Positions 52,966 through 61,336 are shown, counted from the first letter of the stretch. The stretch is DNA of 64,000 nucleotides from a bacterium (GCA_024226315.1 JAAELT010000333.1:62001-126000); one strand, 5' to 3'. Notes: a model not told the origin generated them from the sequence alone. A program made the numbers and translations.

Positions 52966-54582
52966 ATGCCATCCGGCCCCGGTTGGTACGAGGCAACTAG
53001 TAGCATGGATCGAAGACGAGATCATTCGCCCCCGGCCCGTTGGCAGGACTTCGAGGACCTCTGTCTCAAGCTCTGGCGGCCGAGGCTCGATGACGCCAAG
53101 AAGAACGGCCGCGCCGGGCAGCCACAGGCGGGCGTCGACATCTTCGGCCGCGACCCGACGACCGAGGCGTGGATCGGCATCCAATGCAAGCAGAAGGGCC
53201 GGTGGCCGCCGACGGACTTGAAGATCCCCCAGATCGAGGAGGAGATTCGGAAGGCGGAGAGTTTCGAGCCTCCAGTCTCGCACTTCATCATCGCCACCAC
53301 GGCTGAGCGGGACGTCAGGAGCCAAGAGTTTGTGCGCGAACTGAGCGACCGGCGGCGCGCAGAGGGCAAGTTCTCGGTCGATCTGTTTGCCTGGGACGAC
53401 CTCCAGGATCTGCTCCACGAGGGTCCGGAGCCAGGGCTGCCCGTGATCCCGCCGCCGACCCGCGACTTCGCCGGCCGCACGGATGAGCTGGAGGAGCTGC
53501 GCAAGGCGGTCCGTGAGCATGGCGGAGCGATGATCTATGGCGTCCGGGGCCTGGGCGGGATCGGCAAGACGGAGCTCGGCTTCAAGCTGGTCGAGCTGGT
53601 GGGCGACGACTACCCCGACGGCCACATCCTGGTGGAGCTGGGCGGCACGAGCGATCATCGACTGAGTACGGCGAATGCGATGGCGTTGGTGATCCGCGCC
53701 TATGAGCCGCAGGCGCGGCTGCCGGAGGTGGACGAAGACCTGCTACGGATATACCACCAGGTGCTGAAGAATCGGAAGGCCATCGTACTGCTCGACGACG
53801 CAGCCGGCGCGGAGCAGGTAGAGCCGGTGCTGCCGCACACCGGCTGCCTGACGCTGGTTACCTCGCGCAAACGCTTCGCCTTGCCAGGGCTCCATCGACT
53901 GGACCTGGACGCCCTGAGCCCGGAGGCGGCTCAGGAATTGCTGCTGAGCCTCGCGCCGCGGCTGGGGGCCGAAGCGGCGCGGATCGCAAAGCTGCTGGGC
54001 CGGCTGCCACTGGCGTTGCGGCTGGCGGGCAGCGCTTTCGCGGAGCGTCCCGATCTCGAGCCGGGCGAGTACGTTCGCCGGCTCGAAGAACGGAGCGAGC
54101 GTGTTGGCCTCGTTGAGGCGGCGATCAGCTTCAACTATGAAAAGCTGGAGCCGGAGCTACAGCAGCAGTGGCGGGCGCTGGCGGTGTTTCCGAGCGACTT
54201 CGGTGCCGCTGGTGCCGGCGCCGTATGGGCTATGGAGGCCGGCGCTGCGAAGGAAGTGCTTGGCAGTTCCCTATACCGGGTGAGCATGGTCGAGATCCAC
54301 GGCAGGCGCTACCGGCTGCACGACTTGGCGCGGGACTTCGCCACGAGCCGATTGAATCCCGAGGAACGGGAACTCGCCGCTCGACGCCACGCCAAGTACT
54401 ACCTAGAGCGATGGCCGGATCTTGGGTTGGCTCTATTCGTCGGTGCTGCGCTCTTGGACCCTTTTGTCATCGGGCTCGGGTCGCTTGTGAGCATGGTGCC
54501 GATGCTCCTGGAGTGGCACAACATACGGGCTGCTAGGGCTTGGGCGGCTGCGAAGCCCTCCGGAGACGACAGCGAAGGATAG
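52966..54582 (+). CDS. Mrr-nuclease/NB-ARC STAND protein, C-terminally shortened
   Basis: This 538-residue protein has a restriction-endonuclease-like fold at about 25-155 (GVDIFGRD with D58; GIQCKQKG with Q73 and K75). An NB-ARC STAND NTPase follows with P-loop GLGGIGKTE (Lys201), VLLDDAAG (Walker B), VTSRKR (sensor) and GRLPLALRLAGS. A winged-helix segment is seen near 400-460 (MVEIHGRRYRLHDLARDFA). Similar proteins continue into TPR repeats that sense the trigger. Here the frame ends soon after WHNIRAARAW, so the sensor is missing. The family kills infected cells by DNA cleavage. This copy may be inactive. ATG 53005 is an alternative start. Confidence 0.8.
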   Translation: MPSGPGWYEATSSMDRRRDHSPPARWQDFEDLCLKLWRPRLDDAKKNGRAGQPQAGVDIFGRDPTTEAWIGIQCKQKGRWPPTDLKIPQIEEEIRKAESFEPPVSHFIIATTAERDVRSQEFVRELSDRRRAEGKFSVDLFAWDDLQDLLHEGPEPGLPVIPPPTRDFAGRTDELEELRKAVREHGGAMIYGVRGLGGIGKTELGFKLVELVGDDYPDGHILVELGGTSDHRLSTANAMALVIRAYEPQARLPEVDEDLLRIYHQVLKNRKAIVLLDDAAGAEQVEPVLPHTGCLTLVTSRKRFALPGLHRLDLDALSPEAAQELLLSLAPRLGAEAARIAKLLGRLPLALRLAGSAFAERPDLEPGEYVRRLEERSERVGLVEAAISFNYEKLEPELQQQWRALAVFPSDFGAAGAGAVWAMEAGAAKEVLGSSLYRVSMVEIHGRRYRLHDLARDFATSRLNPEERELAARRHAKYYLERWPDLGLALFVGAALLDPFVIGLGSLVSMVPMLLEWHNIRAARAWAAAKPSGDDSEG

Positions 54583-54629
54583 GCACGGCCACCAACCGAG
54601 TGACCTGCTTTGCACTTTGAAGGCGTGGA

Positions 54630-54709
54630 GCCCTCGCCCTCGGCCACCTTGCGGATGACGGTGGTCTTACCCACGCCGGGCGACCGGTAAGAAGGAGCAC
54701 GGTGCTCAT
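54630..54709 (-). pseudogene. 5' remnant of a THEP1-like NTPase
   Basis: From ATG 54709 the frame reads STVLLLTGRP. After restoring one missing G in the Walker A codons it continues GVGKTTVIRKVAEG, the opening of nucleoside-triphosphatase THEP1 proteins. Homology stops after about 25 codons. It adjoins the shortened NB-ARC gene, so a deletion joined the two. Confidence 0.5.
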
Positions 54710-54748
54710 CGTCCCGCTGAGCATACCGCTGGGGATTCAGGGGCCTCA

Positions 54749-54785
54749 GAATCAGTAGGTCAAACGCCTAGGAATCAGTAGGTCA
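54749..54785. repeat. Direct repeat GAATCAGTAGGTCA
   Basis: The 14-mer occurs at 54749-54762 and 54772-54785 (23-base step). It lies between the island genes and the tRNA fragment, where integrase arm-type sites are often found. No integrase gene remains. Confidence 0.45.
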
Positions 54786-54929
54786 GCCCGAAATCGCCGT
54801 TCAGGGCGTTTCACCGGGTCTCGCCGAGTTGCATGCCATTCTGACCCTATGGTGACCCTAAACCCGATTTCAGCCCTCCCCGGCCTCAGGCGTGATTCCC
54901 GTAAACCATTGATTCAAAAAGAGATACAA

Positions 54930-54975
54930 TGGAGCCGACGGGCGGACTTGAACCGCCGACCTGCTGATTACGAAT
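54930..54975 (-). tRNA. 3' half of tRNA-Thr(CGU), attachment-site-like remnant
   Basis: Read on the minus strand, the fragment begins in the anticodon loop (TTCGTAA, anticodon CGT). It continues through the 3' anticodon stem, variable loop, a perfect T arm (GGCGG-TTCAAGT-CCGCC), the 3' acceptor strand, discriminator T and encoded CCA at 54930. Discriminator T suits tRNA-Thr. The 5' half is absent upstream. Such 3' halves are the usual duplicated att site of elements that integrate into tRNA genes. Confidence 0.8.
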
Positions 54976-55380
54976 GAACAGGTCAGGCGGAAGTCGGCGG
55001 CAGCGACAGCCTGCCTTTGATGACCAGCAGTTTACCGCGGCTCCAGCCCGCGACCGTGATGACCGCCGCCGGCGATGCGGGTCGCCGTGATCGCCATCGC
55101 GGCCAGGCCGGTGACTTCGCCGAGGAGGTGACGACCGGCGTGTACGATGGCGTCACGGCGTGACGCCGTCGATCTCGACCGGCCGCGGCTGATGGGGCGA
55201 CCGTTGAAGCAGCGGCAGTTAGTATAGTTATACTCGGTTTCGTGGCCAATTCCTCCGATTCGGGCCGAAAGTCGAGAAAACCCCTCGACTACGTTGAAAT
55301 CGGGTAGTGCATGTGTTCTATCCTATTCAGGTCCCCGAGCGCGGTCGCCCGCACGAGAAGCCGCCGCCGGGGAGACTACG
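54976..55380. other. Intergenic region, no gene recognised
   Basis: I find no convincing gene in these 405 bases. An 88-codon minus-strand frame has no conserved feature. A perfect palindrome AGTATA-GT-TATACT at 55221-55234 in an AT-rich pocket may be part of the promoter or an operator for the next gene. Confidence 0.5.
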
Positions 55381-56292
55381 ATGCTCAAACTCACGCTCAA
55401 AACCCGCCGTACCCCGGAGCCCCTGGTGTGGAACAAGGGGCTGCCGCGGCGCTCGAAGCTGGTGACGGACCGGATCGACGACGCCGAGACCCTGCGCGGG
55501 TCGATCGACGCCAAGAGGGGTGAGACGGCGGCGCGCCTGGGGGCGAAGCTCGCTCCGGTGCTGGCCGCGGGCGAGGAGCAGCCGAACTTCGAGCTGACGC
55601 TCGAGCTCGTGGTGCGCACGGTGGAAGTGGCGCTCGAGCGGCTGCAAGACGCCGACAGACGCTACCGCCGGGCCGCGACGTCGCGCCACAACCTGCGTCA
55701 GGAGGTCGTGAGGCTGGCACGCCGCGAGCTCAACCCGGGCATGCGAGACGTCAGAAAGACGGCCGAGGCGCTCTACGGCAAAGAGCTCGGGCAGGCGCTC
55801 CACCGGCTCCGGGGCAAGACGTTGCGCAAGCCGTGGCGGGTGCGGTCTCAGGCCCGGGAGATGATCAACGCGCTCGAGGACGGGCGGTCCGGGCCGGCTC
55901 AGGCGGATCCGAGCCTGGCGGCGCACCTCGACGAGTGGCTGGGCCTGGTGAAGCAGCCCTACGACAAGCTGGTCGCGGCGATGAGAGATCTGGAAGTGCG
56001 GCAGCACGATCAGGACCGCGAATACATACTGCGGCAGGAGGCGATCGAGCACTTCGACGGCGTCTATCGCGAGGCGCTCGATGTGATCGAGGCCTGGTAC
56101 CGTTTCGCCGGCCGCTCCGACCGCCCGATCCGCCATCTGCGATCCCGGGCGCGGCGCCGGCGGCTGCGGCGCGAGGCGAGCGCGAAACGCCGGCAGCGTC
56201 TGGCCGGGCGCGGCGGTCAGATCCGCAAGAGTGTCCGCGCCGCGGCGCGCTCCGTCGCCGGCTGGCGGCCCTGGCGGCGGTCCGCCGGCTGA
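55381..56292 (+). CDS. Helical protein of unknown function (B), basic tail
   Basis: This 303-residue helical protein starts at ATG 55381 with GGGGAG six bases upstream. It is a paralogue of the protein at 26421-27287. Shared blocks include P-LAAGEEQP-TLELVVRT-ALERLQDADRR (about 60-100) and RQEAIEHFDGVYREALDVIE then YRFAG (about 215-245). Whereas A ends in an acidic tail, B ends in ~50 strongly basic residues (SRARRRRLRREASAKRRQRL), suggesting nucleic-acid binding. Fifty-eight bases after its stop begins a 42-bp-period palindromic array, echoing the array beside A. Function unknown. Confidence 0.75.
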   Translation: MLKLTLKTRRTPEPLVWNKGLPRRSKLVTDRIDDAETLRGSIDAKRGETAARLGAKLAPVLAAGEEQPNFELTLELVVRTVEVALERLQDADRRYRRAATSRHNLRQEVVRLARRELNPGMRDVRKTAEALYGKELGQALHRLRGKTLRKPWRVRSQAREMINALEDGRSGPAQADPSLAAHLDEWLGLVKQPYDKLVAAMRDLEVRQHDQDREYILRQEAIEHFDGVYREALDVIEAWYRFAGRSDRPIRHLRSRARRRRLRREASAKRRQRLAGRGGQIRKSVRAAARSVAGWRPWRRSAG

Positions 56293-56350
56293 TCCGCCGC
56301 CCGATCCGACGGCCGGCGGCGCTCGCGGCCCCGTAGGCCGTGGCAACGTC

Positions 56351-56533
56351 CGGCCACCCGGTGGCCTGGAGGCCTCGGCGTCCGTCGCGAGCCGGCCACG
56401 CGGTGGCCGGTGGCTCTCGGCGTCCGCCGCGAGTCGGCCACCCGGTGGCCGGAGGGTTTTTCAGGACGTCACGAGTCGGCCACCCGGTGGCCGGGGGATT
56501 TTTCCGTCCGGCACTCGTCGGCCACCGGCCGAG
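56351..56533. repeat. 42-bp tandem repeat array 2 (four units plus partial)
   Basis: Units start at 56351, 56393, 56435 and 56477, with a fifth broken unit at 56519. Each opens with the palindrome CGGCCACCCGGTGGCC (second unit CGGCCACGCGGTGGCC) and is completed by ~25 bases that vary more, usually ending CGAGT. Period and layout (palindrome plus linker, exactly 42) equal those of array 1, although the sequence differs. The rest of the gap to edd shows nothing else. Confidence 0.85.
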
Positions 56534-56634
56534 AAAACGACCCTCCAGGATCGGATCGCGATCTCGTTCGGGAGAACGATGGGTTCCCTCGCATCGATAT
56601 CCTTCGGACGACGATCCGGTACGATCGTCGAAAC

Positions 56635-58518
56635 ATGACGTCTCTTCATCCCACCGTCTTCAAGGTGACGGAACGAATCCGCCGGCGCAGCCGCTCCTCG
56701 CGCCGCGCCTACCTGGAGAAGATACGCCGCGCGGCCGAAAATGGACCCAAGCGCCGGCGCCTCTCCTGCTCCAATCTGGCACACGGCTTCGCCGCCTGCG
56801 GCGCCGAGGACAAGGCCGCGCTCAGGGACACCGAGGCGCCCAACATCGCCATCGTCTCGGCGTACAACGACATGCTCTCGGCCCACCAACCGTTCGCCAC
56901 CTTCCCCGAGCAGATCAAGCAGGCGGTGCGCGAGGTCGGAGCGGTTGCGCAGCTCGCCGGCGGCGTGCCGGCGATGTGCGACGGCGTCACCCAGGGCGCG
57001 GCGGGCATGGAACTGTCGCTGTGGAGCCGCGACGTCATCGCGCTGTCGACCGCCATCGCCCTGTCGCACGACATGTTCGACGGCGCCGTGTGCCTCGGGG
57101 TGTGCGACAAGATCGTGCCGGGGCTCTTGATCGGCGCCCTGTCTTTCGGCCATCTGCCGGTGGTCTTCCTGCCCGCCGGGCCGATGCCTTCCGGGCTGTC
57201 GAACAAGGAGAAGGCGCGCATCCGCCAGCTCCACGCCGAGGGCAAGATCGGCCAGCGAGAGCTGCTCGACGCCGAATCAGCGGCTTATCACTCTCCCGGC
57301 ACCTGTACTTTTTACGGCACCGCCAACAGCAACCAGATGTTCATGGAGCTGATGGGGCTGCATCTGCCCGGCGCGTCGTTCCCCAACCCGGGAACGCCCC
57401 TGCGCGACGCCCTGACCGCGGCGGCGGCGCGTCGTGTCGTCGAGCTGACCGGTGCTGGTGAGCGGGTGCCGCTGGGCGAGATCGTCGACGAGCGGGCGAT
57501 CGTCAACGCCATCGTCGGCCTGCTGGCCACCGGCGGTTCCACCAACCACACCATCCACCTGGTGGCGATCGCCCGCGCCGCCGGCATCCTGATCGACTGG
57601 CGTGACTTCGACGAGCTCTCGGGCGTAGTGCCGCTGCTGACCCGGGTCTACCCCAACGGCCCGGCGGACGTGAACCACTTCCACGCCGCCGGTGGCCTGG
57701 CCGTGTTGATCGGTGGGCTGCTCGACGCCGGCCTGGCACACGCCGACGTGCGTACCGTCGCCGGCGACAGCCTGCACGCCTATCGCGAGAAGGCCGAGCT
57801 CGTCGACGGTGAGCTCGTGTGGCAGCTACCCGCCGAAGGCAGCCTGGACGAGGACATCCTGCGCCCGGTGTCGCGGCCGTTTCAGCCCACCGGCGGCCTG
57901 CGACTGGTCGAGGGCAACCTGGGCCGCGCCGTCGTCAAGACCTCGGCGGTGCGCTCCGAGAAGCTGCGCATCGAGGCTCCGGCGATCGTCTTCGAGCGCC
58001 AGGAAGACCTGCCTCGTGCCTTCCAGGCCGGCGAGCTCGATCGCGACTTCGTCGCCGTCGTCCGTTTCCAGGGGCCGCGCGCCAACGGCATGCCCGAGCT
58101 GCACAAACTGATGCCGCCGCTGGGCGTGCTCCAGGACCGCGGCCACCGCGTCGCTCTGGTCACCGACGGCCGCCTGTCCGGAGCTTCGGGCAAGGTCACT
58201 TCGGCGATCCATGTCGCACCTGAGTCAGCTATCGGCGGGCCGCTGGCCCGCGTGCAAACGGGCGACCGAATCGTCATCGATCCGGAAGCCGGGGTGCTGC
58301 AGGCCGATGCCGATCTCGACTCCCGCGAGCCGGCGAGCCCAGATCTGGCCGGCTACCACGTCGGCCTCGGCCGCGAGCTGTTCGCCACCTTCCGCGCCCA
58401 TGCCACCGGCGCCGAGGAAGGGGCGATGAGCTTCGGCTTGGACGCGGTCGAGACGCCGGCCGAGGCGGGTGAGATCGAGCCCGAGCCAGCGCTGGTGGCG
58501 GCGGAAGAGGGCGTCTAG
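56635..58518 (+). CDS. edd: 6-phosphogluconate dehydratase
   Basis: This 627-residue IlvD/Edd-family enzyme has the three cluster-ligand cysteines in [23 protein letters not shown] and [13 protein letters not shown], then [14 protein letters not shown], the [13 protein letters not shown] segment and [11 protein letters not shown] near the end. It dehydrates 6-phosphogluconate to KDPG for Eda. ATG 56635 ([15 protein letters not shown]) fits the family start, but the ribosome-binding site is poor. The C-terminal [19 protein letters not shown] is an extra acidic tail. Choice over dihydroxy-acid dehydratase rests on length, the N-terminus and the eda-zwf-pgl context. Confidence 0.93.
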   Translation: MTSLHPTVFKVTERIRRRSRSSRRAYLEKIRRAAENGPKRRRLSCSNLAHGFAACGAEDKAALRDTEAPNIAIVSAYNDMLSAHQPFATFPEQIKQAVREVGAVAQLAGGVPAMCDGVTQGAAGMELSLWSRDVIALSTAIALSHDMFDGAVCLGVCDKIVPGLLIGALSFGHLPVVFLPAGPMPSGLSNKEKARIRQLHAEGKIGQRELLDAESAAYHSPGTCTFYGTANSNQMFMELMGLHLPGASFPNPGTPLRDALTAAAARRVVELTGAGERVPLGEIVDERAIVNAIVGLLATGGSTNHTIHLVAIARAAGILIDWRDFDELSGVVPLLTRVYPNGPADVNHFHAAGGLAVLIGGLLDAGLAHADVRTVAGDSLHAYREKAELVDGELVWQLPAEGSLDEDILRPVSRPFQPTGGLRLVEGNLGRAVVKTSAVRSEKLRIEAPAIVFERQEDLPRAFQAGELDRDFVAVVRFQGPRANGMPELHKLMPPLGVLQDRGHRVALVTDGRLSGASGKVTSAIHVAPESAIGGPLARVQTGDRIVIDPEAGVLQADADLDSREPASPDLAGYHVGLGRELFATFRAHATGAEEGAMSFGLDAVETPAEAGEIEPEPALVAAEEGV

Positions 58519-58588
58519 AACCTCCACGCCGGGGCCAGTCGGTCGGCCTCTCCGTGCTCAGGCGGTCGGATTCGCGCCCGGAGGGGCC

Positions 58589-59014
58589 TCATTCGCCGCC
58601 GGGAAGCCGCTCGATGTCGGGCATCTGATCGAAGTGGTGGTCGAAGGCAAAGACCCTCGGCACCTTCTCCCGTTGCGACAGCGCGAGGATCGCACAGTCC
58701 GTGTAGGACCAATCTTTGTCGTCGAAGCGTTGAAACAGGGCCCACGTGTGGCGCTCACCTTCCTCGCCGAGCGGAGTCCACGAATAGGCCGGATTTCGGC
58801 GTAGCTCCTGACCGACCCGCAAGGCGATGCCCGTACCGAGGCGAGCTTTGAGGAGAGTCATGGTCTCCGCGAACACGACGTCGGGGAGAACGAAGACGCC
58901 ACGACCTTCCAGCCAGGTTCGGATGAAGCTCTTGGCGGCTTCATGATGCGGGTCGGTGCGCGTAACGAAGGCATAGATCGCCCCCGTGTCGACGAGGACT
59001 CGTCGATGCCTCAT
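58589..59014 (-). CDS. PIN-domain toxin, VapC-like
   Basis: This 141-residue protein has the canonical PIN acids: VLVDTGAIYAF, VVFAETMTLLKAR, SYTDCAILALSQ and FAFDHHFDQM. It is predicted to be an RNA-cleaving toxin. ATG 59014 overlaps the antitoxin stop as ATGA, giving the normal antitoxin-first order. It is convergent with edd. Confidence 0.88.
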   Translation of the reverse strand: MRHRRVLVDTGAIYAFVTRTDPHHEAAKSFIRTWLEGRGVFVLPDVVFAETMTLLKARLGTGIALRVGQELRRNPAYSWTPLGEEGERHTWALFQRFDDKDWSYTDCAILALSQREKVPRVFAFDHHFDQMPDIERLPGGE

Positions 59015-59304
59015 TCCTCGACCGGGGGCCGGCGGCGGCCGCCAGCGGGTGTCCCGGTCAGATAGAGCTCGGGGTTCTCGCTGACGGGAGTGCCATCCAG
59101 CAGCGGTCCATGATCCTCGGCCATTCCGGCAAGCTCCCACAAGGCGTCGGCAGACCGGGGATCCGCCGCGGCAGTGCTTTCCCGCTCGACGAGCCGACGG
59201 ACGATTTCGGCAATGCTCACCCCGTCTCGCCGGGCGCGCTCGGCCAGGTACTGTGCCTGCCACTCCGGTAGTGAGATCTGAAGCCGATGCATCATCGTCG
59301 CCAT
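59011..59304 (-). CDS. Ribbon-helix-helix antitoxin, VapB-like
   Basis: This 97-residue protein has an N-terminal ribbon-helix-helix (MMHRLQISLPEWQAQYLAER; GVSIAEIVRRLVERE) and a disordered, Pro-rich C-terminus that would wrap the PIN toxin. ATG 59304 has AGGAG seven bases upstream. ATGACATCA-type half-sites lie just before the start and may serve autoregulation. Confidence 0.85.
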   Translation of the reverse strand: MATMMHRLQISLPEWQAQYLAERARRDGVSIAEIVRRLVERESTAAADPRSADALWELAGMAEDHGPLLDGTPVSENPELYLTGTPAGGRRRPPVEE

Positions 59305-59402
59305 GGTGACTCCTGAGTGATGTCATCAACTTACATCACTCCGTTCGTCGCGTCAACTACCTGAGCCGCCCCACCGCGAACGGCGGGGTGGCGATCGGAC
59401 GC

Positions 59403-59702
59403 TTACCCCTCGACGTCGGCGATCAGTTTCAACCGGTCATACGGCACCGCCTGCCAGCTCTCGGCTTCGACCGCGCCGTCGGCGCGTGACAGGTAGGAAA
59501 CCTTGTGGGCGGTCTCGAGATCGGGGGCCTCGTAGACGTCCATGAAGTCGTAGCGGCCGAGAATGGCGTAGTGGGAGCGCCACTTGACGTCGGGGCAGGA
59601 CTTGGCCACCTTGGACAGCCATTCCTTACCCATGGCCTTGCGGCCGCGGGGGTCTCCCAGGGCTTCGGGTGAGAGTTTGGTCATCATTGCGAAGGTCGGT
59701 AT
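59403..59702 (-). CDS. GYD-domain protein
   Basis: This ~100-residue ferredoxin-like-fold protein of the GYD family has TFAMMTKLSPEAL, HYAILGRYDFMDVYEAPD and ESWQAVPYDRL. The function is unknown. Family members begin MPTF, and here the codon before PTF is ATA (59702-59700), placed six bases after AAAGGAG. ATA is therefore probably the real, rare start codon or a mutated ATG. Fallbacks are GTG 59723, which reads through the ribosome-binding site, or ATG 59687. Confidence 0.8.
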   Translation of the reverse strand: MPTFAMMTKLSPEALGDPRGRKAMGKEWLSKVAKSCPDVKWRSHYAILGRYDFMDVYEAPDLETAHKVSYLSRADGAVEAESWQAVPYDRLKLIADVEG

Positions 59703-59725
59703 GGTTTTCTCCTTTCGGGCCACCT

Positions 59726-59755
59726 GAAGGCCGTCCGGAGTTCCGGACGGCCTTC
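59726..59755 (-). terminator. Perfect 14-bp stem-loop
   Basis: GAAGGCCGTCCGGA at 59726-59739 faces its exact complement at 59742-59755. It lies between the broken gene at 59800 and the GYD gene and would isolate them. No T-tract follows on the minus strand, so termination may be inefficient. Confidence 0.5.
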
Positions 59756-59799
59756 ACGGCGCGCCAGAGGCGCGCCAGCGGAATATGAATGAGGGCAGC

Positions 59800-60190
59800 C
59801 TACGGATACCGCTTGTGGATCAGATCCTCGAGCTGCTTGCGATCGGGCGCCAGCAGGTCTAGGACGCGTTCGGCGTCGACGTTGGCGACGATGATGTGGC
59901 CGACCTCTTCGTGGACGTCGCAGAACAGGCCGTGGGTCTTCATCTTCTGGGTCTGGTCGCGGTTGTCCTCGGTCGGGCTGACGTAGTGCACCGCGGAGAC
60001 CTTGTAGCGGTGGATCAGGAAGAGGTGGGTCAGGGTCATCAGCCGCTTCTAGCGCAGCTCCTTGGCGTAGGTGTTCTGGTCGCGGATCGACAGCAGGTTG
60101 CGCCGGTGGCGGTCCTTGATCGGGGCGAAGACGACATCGGTCGGCGAAGGGCGCGGCGGCCAGGGATGCCGCCCTGGATCTGGTAGTAGG
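59800..60190 (-). pseudogene. Conserved hypothetical gene broken by in-frame TAG
   Basis: In one minus-strand frame the sequence reads VVFAPIKDRHRRNLLSIRDQ then NTYAKELR. It next hits TAG (60051-60049), then continues KRLMTLTHLFLIHRYKVSAV and onward to DLIHKRYP and a normal stop at 59800. The text on both sides is of one style, so a CAG-to-TAG change in a single gene is the simplest reading. No start codon is found upstream of 60190. The family is not recognised. The 79-residue 3' part could be made from ATG 60039. Confidence 0.45.
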
Positions 60191-60297
60191 CTCGGGCGTT
60201 CTGGAGAGTTCGGGATCCCAGATCACGTGGAAACCTTCGACTTGGCCTGCAGAATTGCCTGCAAACCACCGGGTGCCCGCCTAGGGTGCCAGCTTTC

Positions 60298-61095
60298 TCA
60301 AAGCAGATCGATCTCCAAGTCGACTTCGTGGCCGTCGAGCGCCATGTCGATCTCTTCCCAGCAAAGGCCGGTCCGTTCGAGTCGGTGACGCAGCCGCCCC
60401 AGGATCCGCTCGAAACGGCGATACAGCGGACGTTCCTTCAGGTTCAGGCGTTTGGCGATGCGGCGCACGGTCCAGCCACGGCCGAACCTCAACCCGAGGA
60501 GCTCGCGCTCCGTGCCGGGTAGGTCGTTCACAGCCAAGGCCAAGACCCGTCTCAAGACGGTGGCGGTGCGCCGGCGTTCGCCGGTCTGGATTCGACTGTC
60601 CGCTCGCTCGGAGCTGGCCAACGGTTGCAGAAAGGCGTCTCCGGAAAGAAAACGCCGCCGCGGGCGCTGAGGAATCTGGGCGGCGAGCCTCTCCAGCTCG
60701 CCGACAGACTCGCCCACTCCGCAAGCCGCGAGCTCGCGTACAGCCGTCGCTCGGTCCAGGCCGTCACGGTTGATTCGTTGGTCGAGCTGGACGGCCGTCG
60801 GCCCCAGCCGCCGTGACCGGGCGCACGGCCGCCACCGCCCCCACTTCTTCTGCCGATCATCGAGCAGCACCCGCTGGACGATCACCGTCAAATAGGTTCC
60901 CCAGCGGCTCTCGCCCCGAAAGCCGCGCAGCACCGCGTAGTCGTCTCGTATCATCTTGAGCATTACCAAGCTGTAGAGTTCCTGACTGTCGTCGGCGTTG
61001 AGCCCATGGTGGGCTGCCAGCTTGCGCACGATCGTTTCGATCTGGCGAAGATGCTGGGCGAACAGCTCCTCGCCGAGTCTCCGAGGCTTTTGCAT
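60298..61095 (-). CDS. Sigma-70-family (ECF-like) RNA polymerase sigma factor
   Basis: In this 265-residue protein region 2 is recognisable at about 20-90 (NADDSQELYSLVMLKMIRDDY; GESRWGTYLTVIVQRVLLD). A longer than usual basic linker follows. Region 4 is near the C-terminus (LPGTERELLGLRFGRGWTVR; RIAKRLNLKERPLYRRFERIL). ATG 61095 has AGGAGGAGG upstream. It diverges from the giant protease gene, so one may control the other from the shared 240-base gap (61096-61336), in which I see no further gene. No anti-sigma partner is adjacent. Confidence 0.8.
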   Translation of the reverse strand: MQKPRRLGEELFAQHLRQIETIVRKLAAHHGLNADDSQELYSLVMLKMIRDDYAVLRGFRGESRWGTYLTVIVQRVLLDDRQKKWGRWRPCARSRRLGPTAVQLDQRINRDGLDRATAVRELAACGVGESVGELERLAAQIPQRPRRRFLSGDAFLQPLASSERADSRIQTGERRRTATVLRRVLALAVNDLPGTERELLGLRFGRGWTVRRIAKRLNLKERPLYRRFERILGRLRHRLERTGLCWEEIDMALDGHEVDLEIDLL

Positions 61096-61336
61096 GATCC
61101 ACCTCCTCCTGTTCGAGTGACAATTTCTGTTTGGTGTCGGTCTAAGCTCATGAGCCGAAGGAAAGCCTAGGGAGGACACTCACAGAAAGTCCTGAAGCGA
61201 GCTTGAAGGAGTCTGTGGAAACTCTGAGACGGTGGCCAAGGCCGCTCTCGGGGCTTCCGTCGTGAGTCTCGGGCGGCCTGCGCGAGTGTGCCGGCCGTCG
61301 CCGGGGTCGGTAGGTCAACCAAGAAGGAGGCAAGTC

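Noticed and set aside
54983-55249. 88-residue minus-strand protein beside the tRNA fragment
   Set aside because: Low-complexity, no ribosome-binding site and no conserved motif.
56351-56533. CRISPR array
   Set aside because: The constant part is only ~16 bases, the intervening segments are partly similar to each other, the step is 42 and no cas genes are present. The same holds for 25845-26095.
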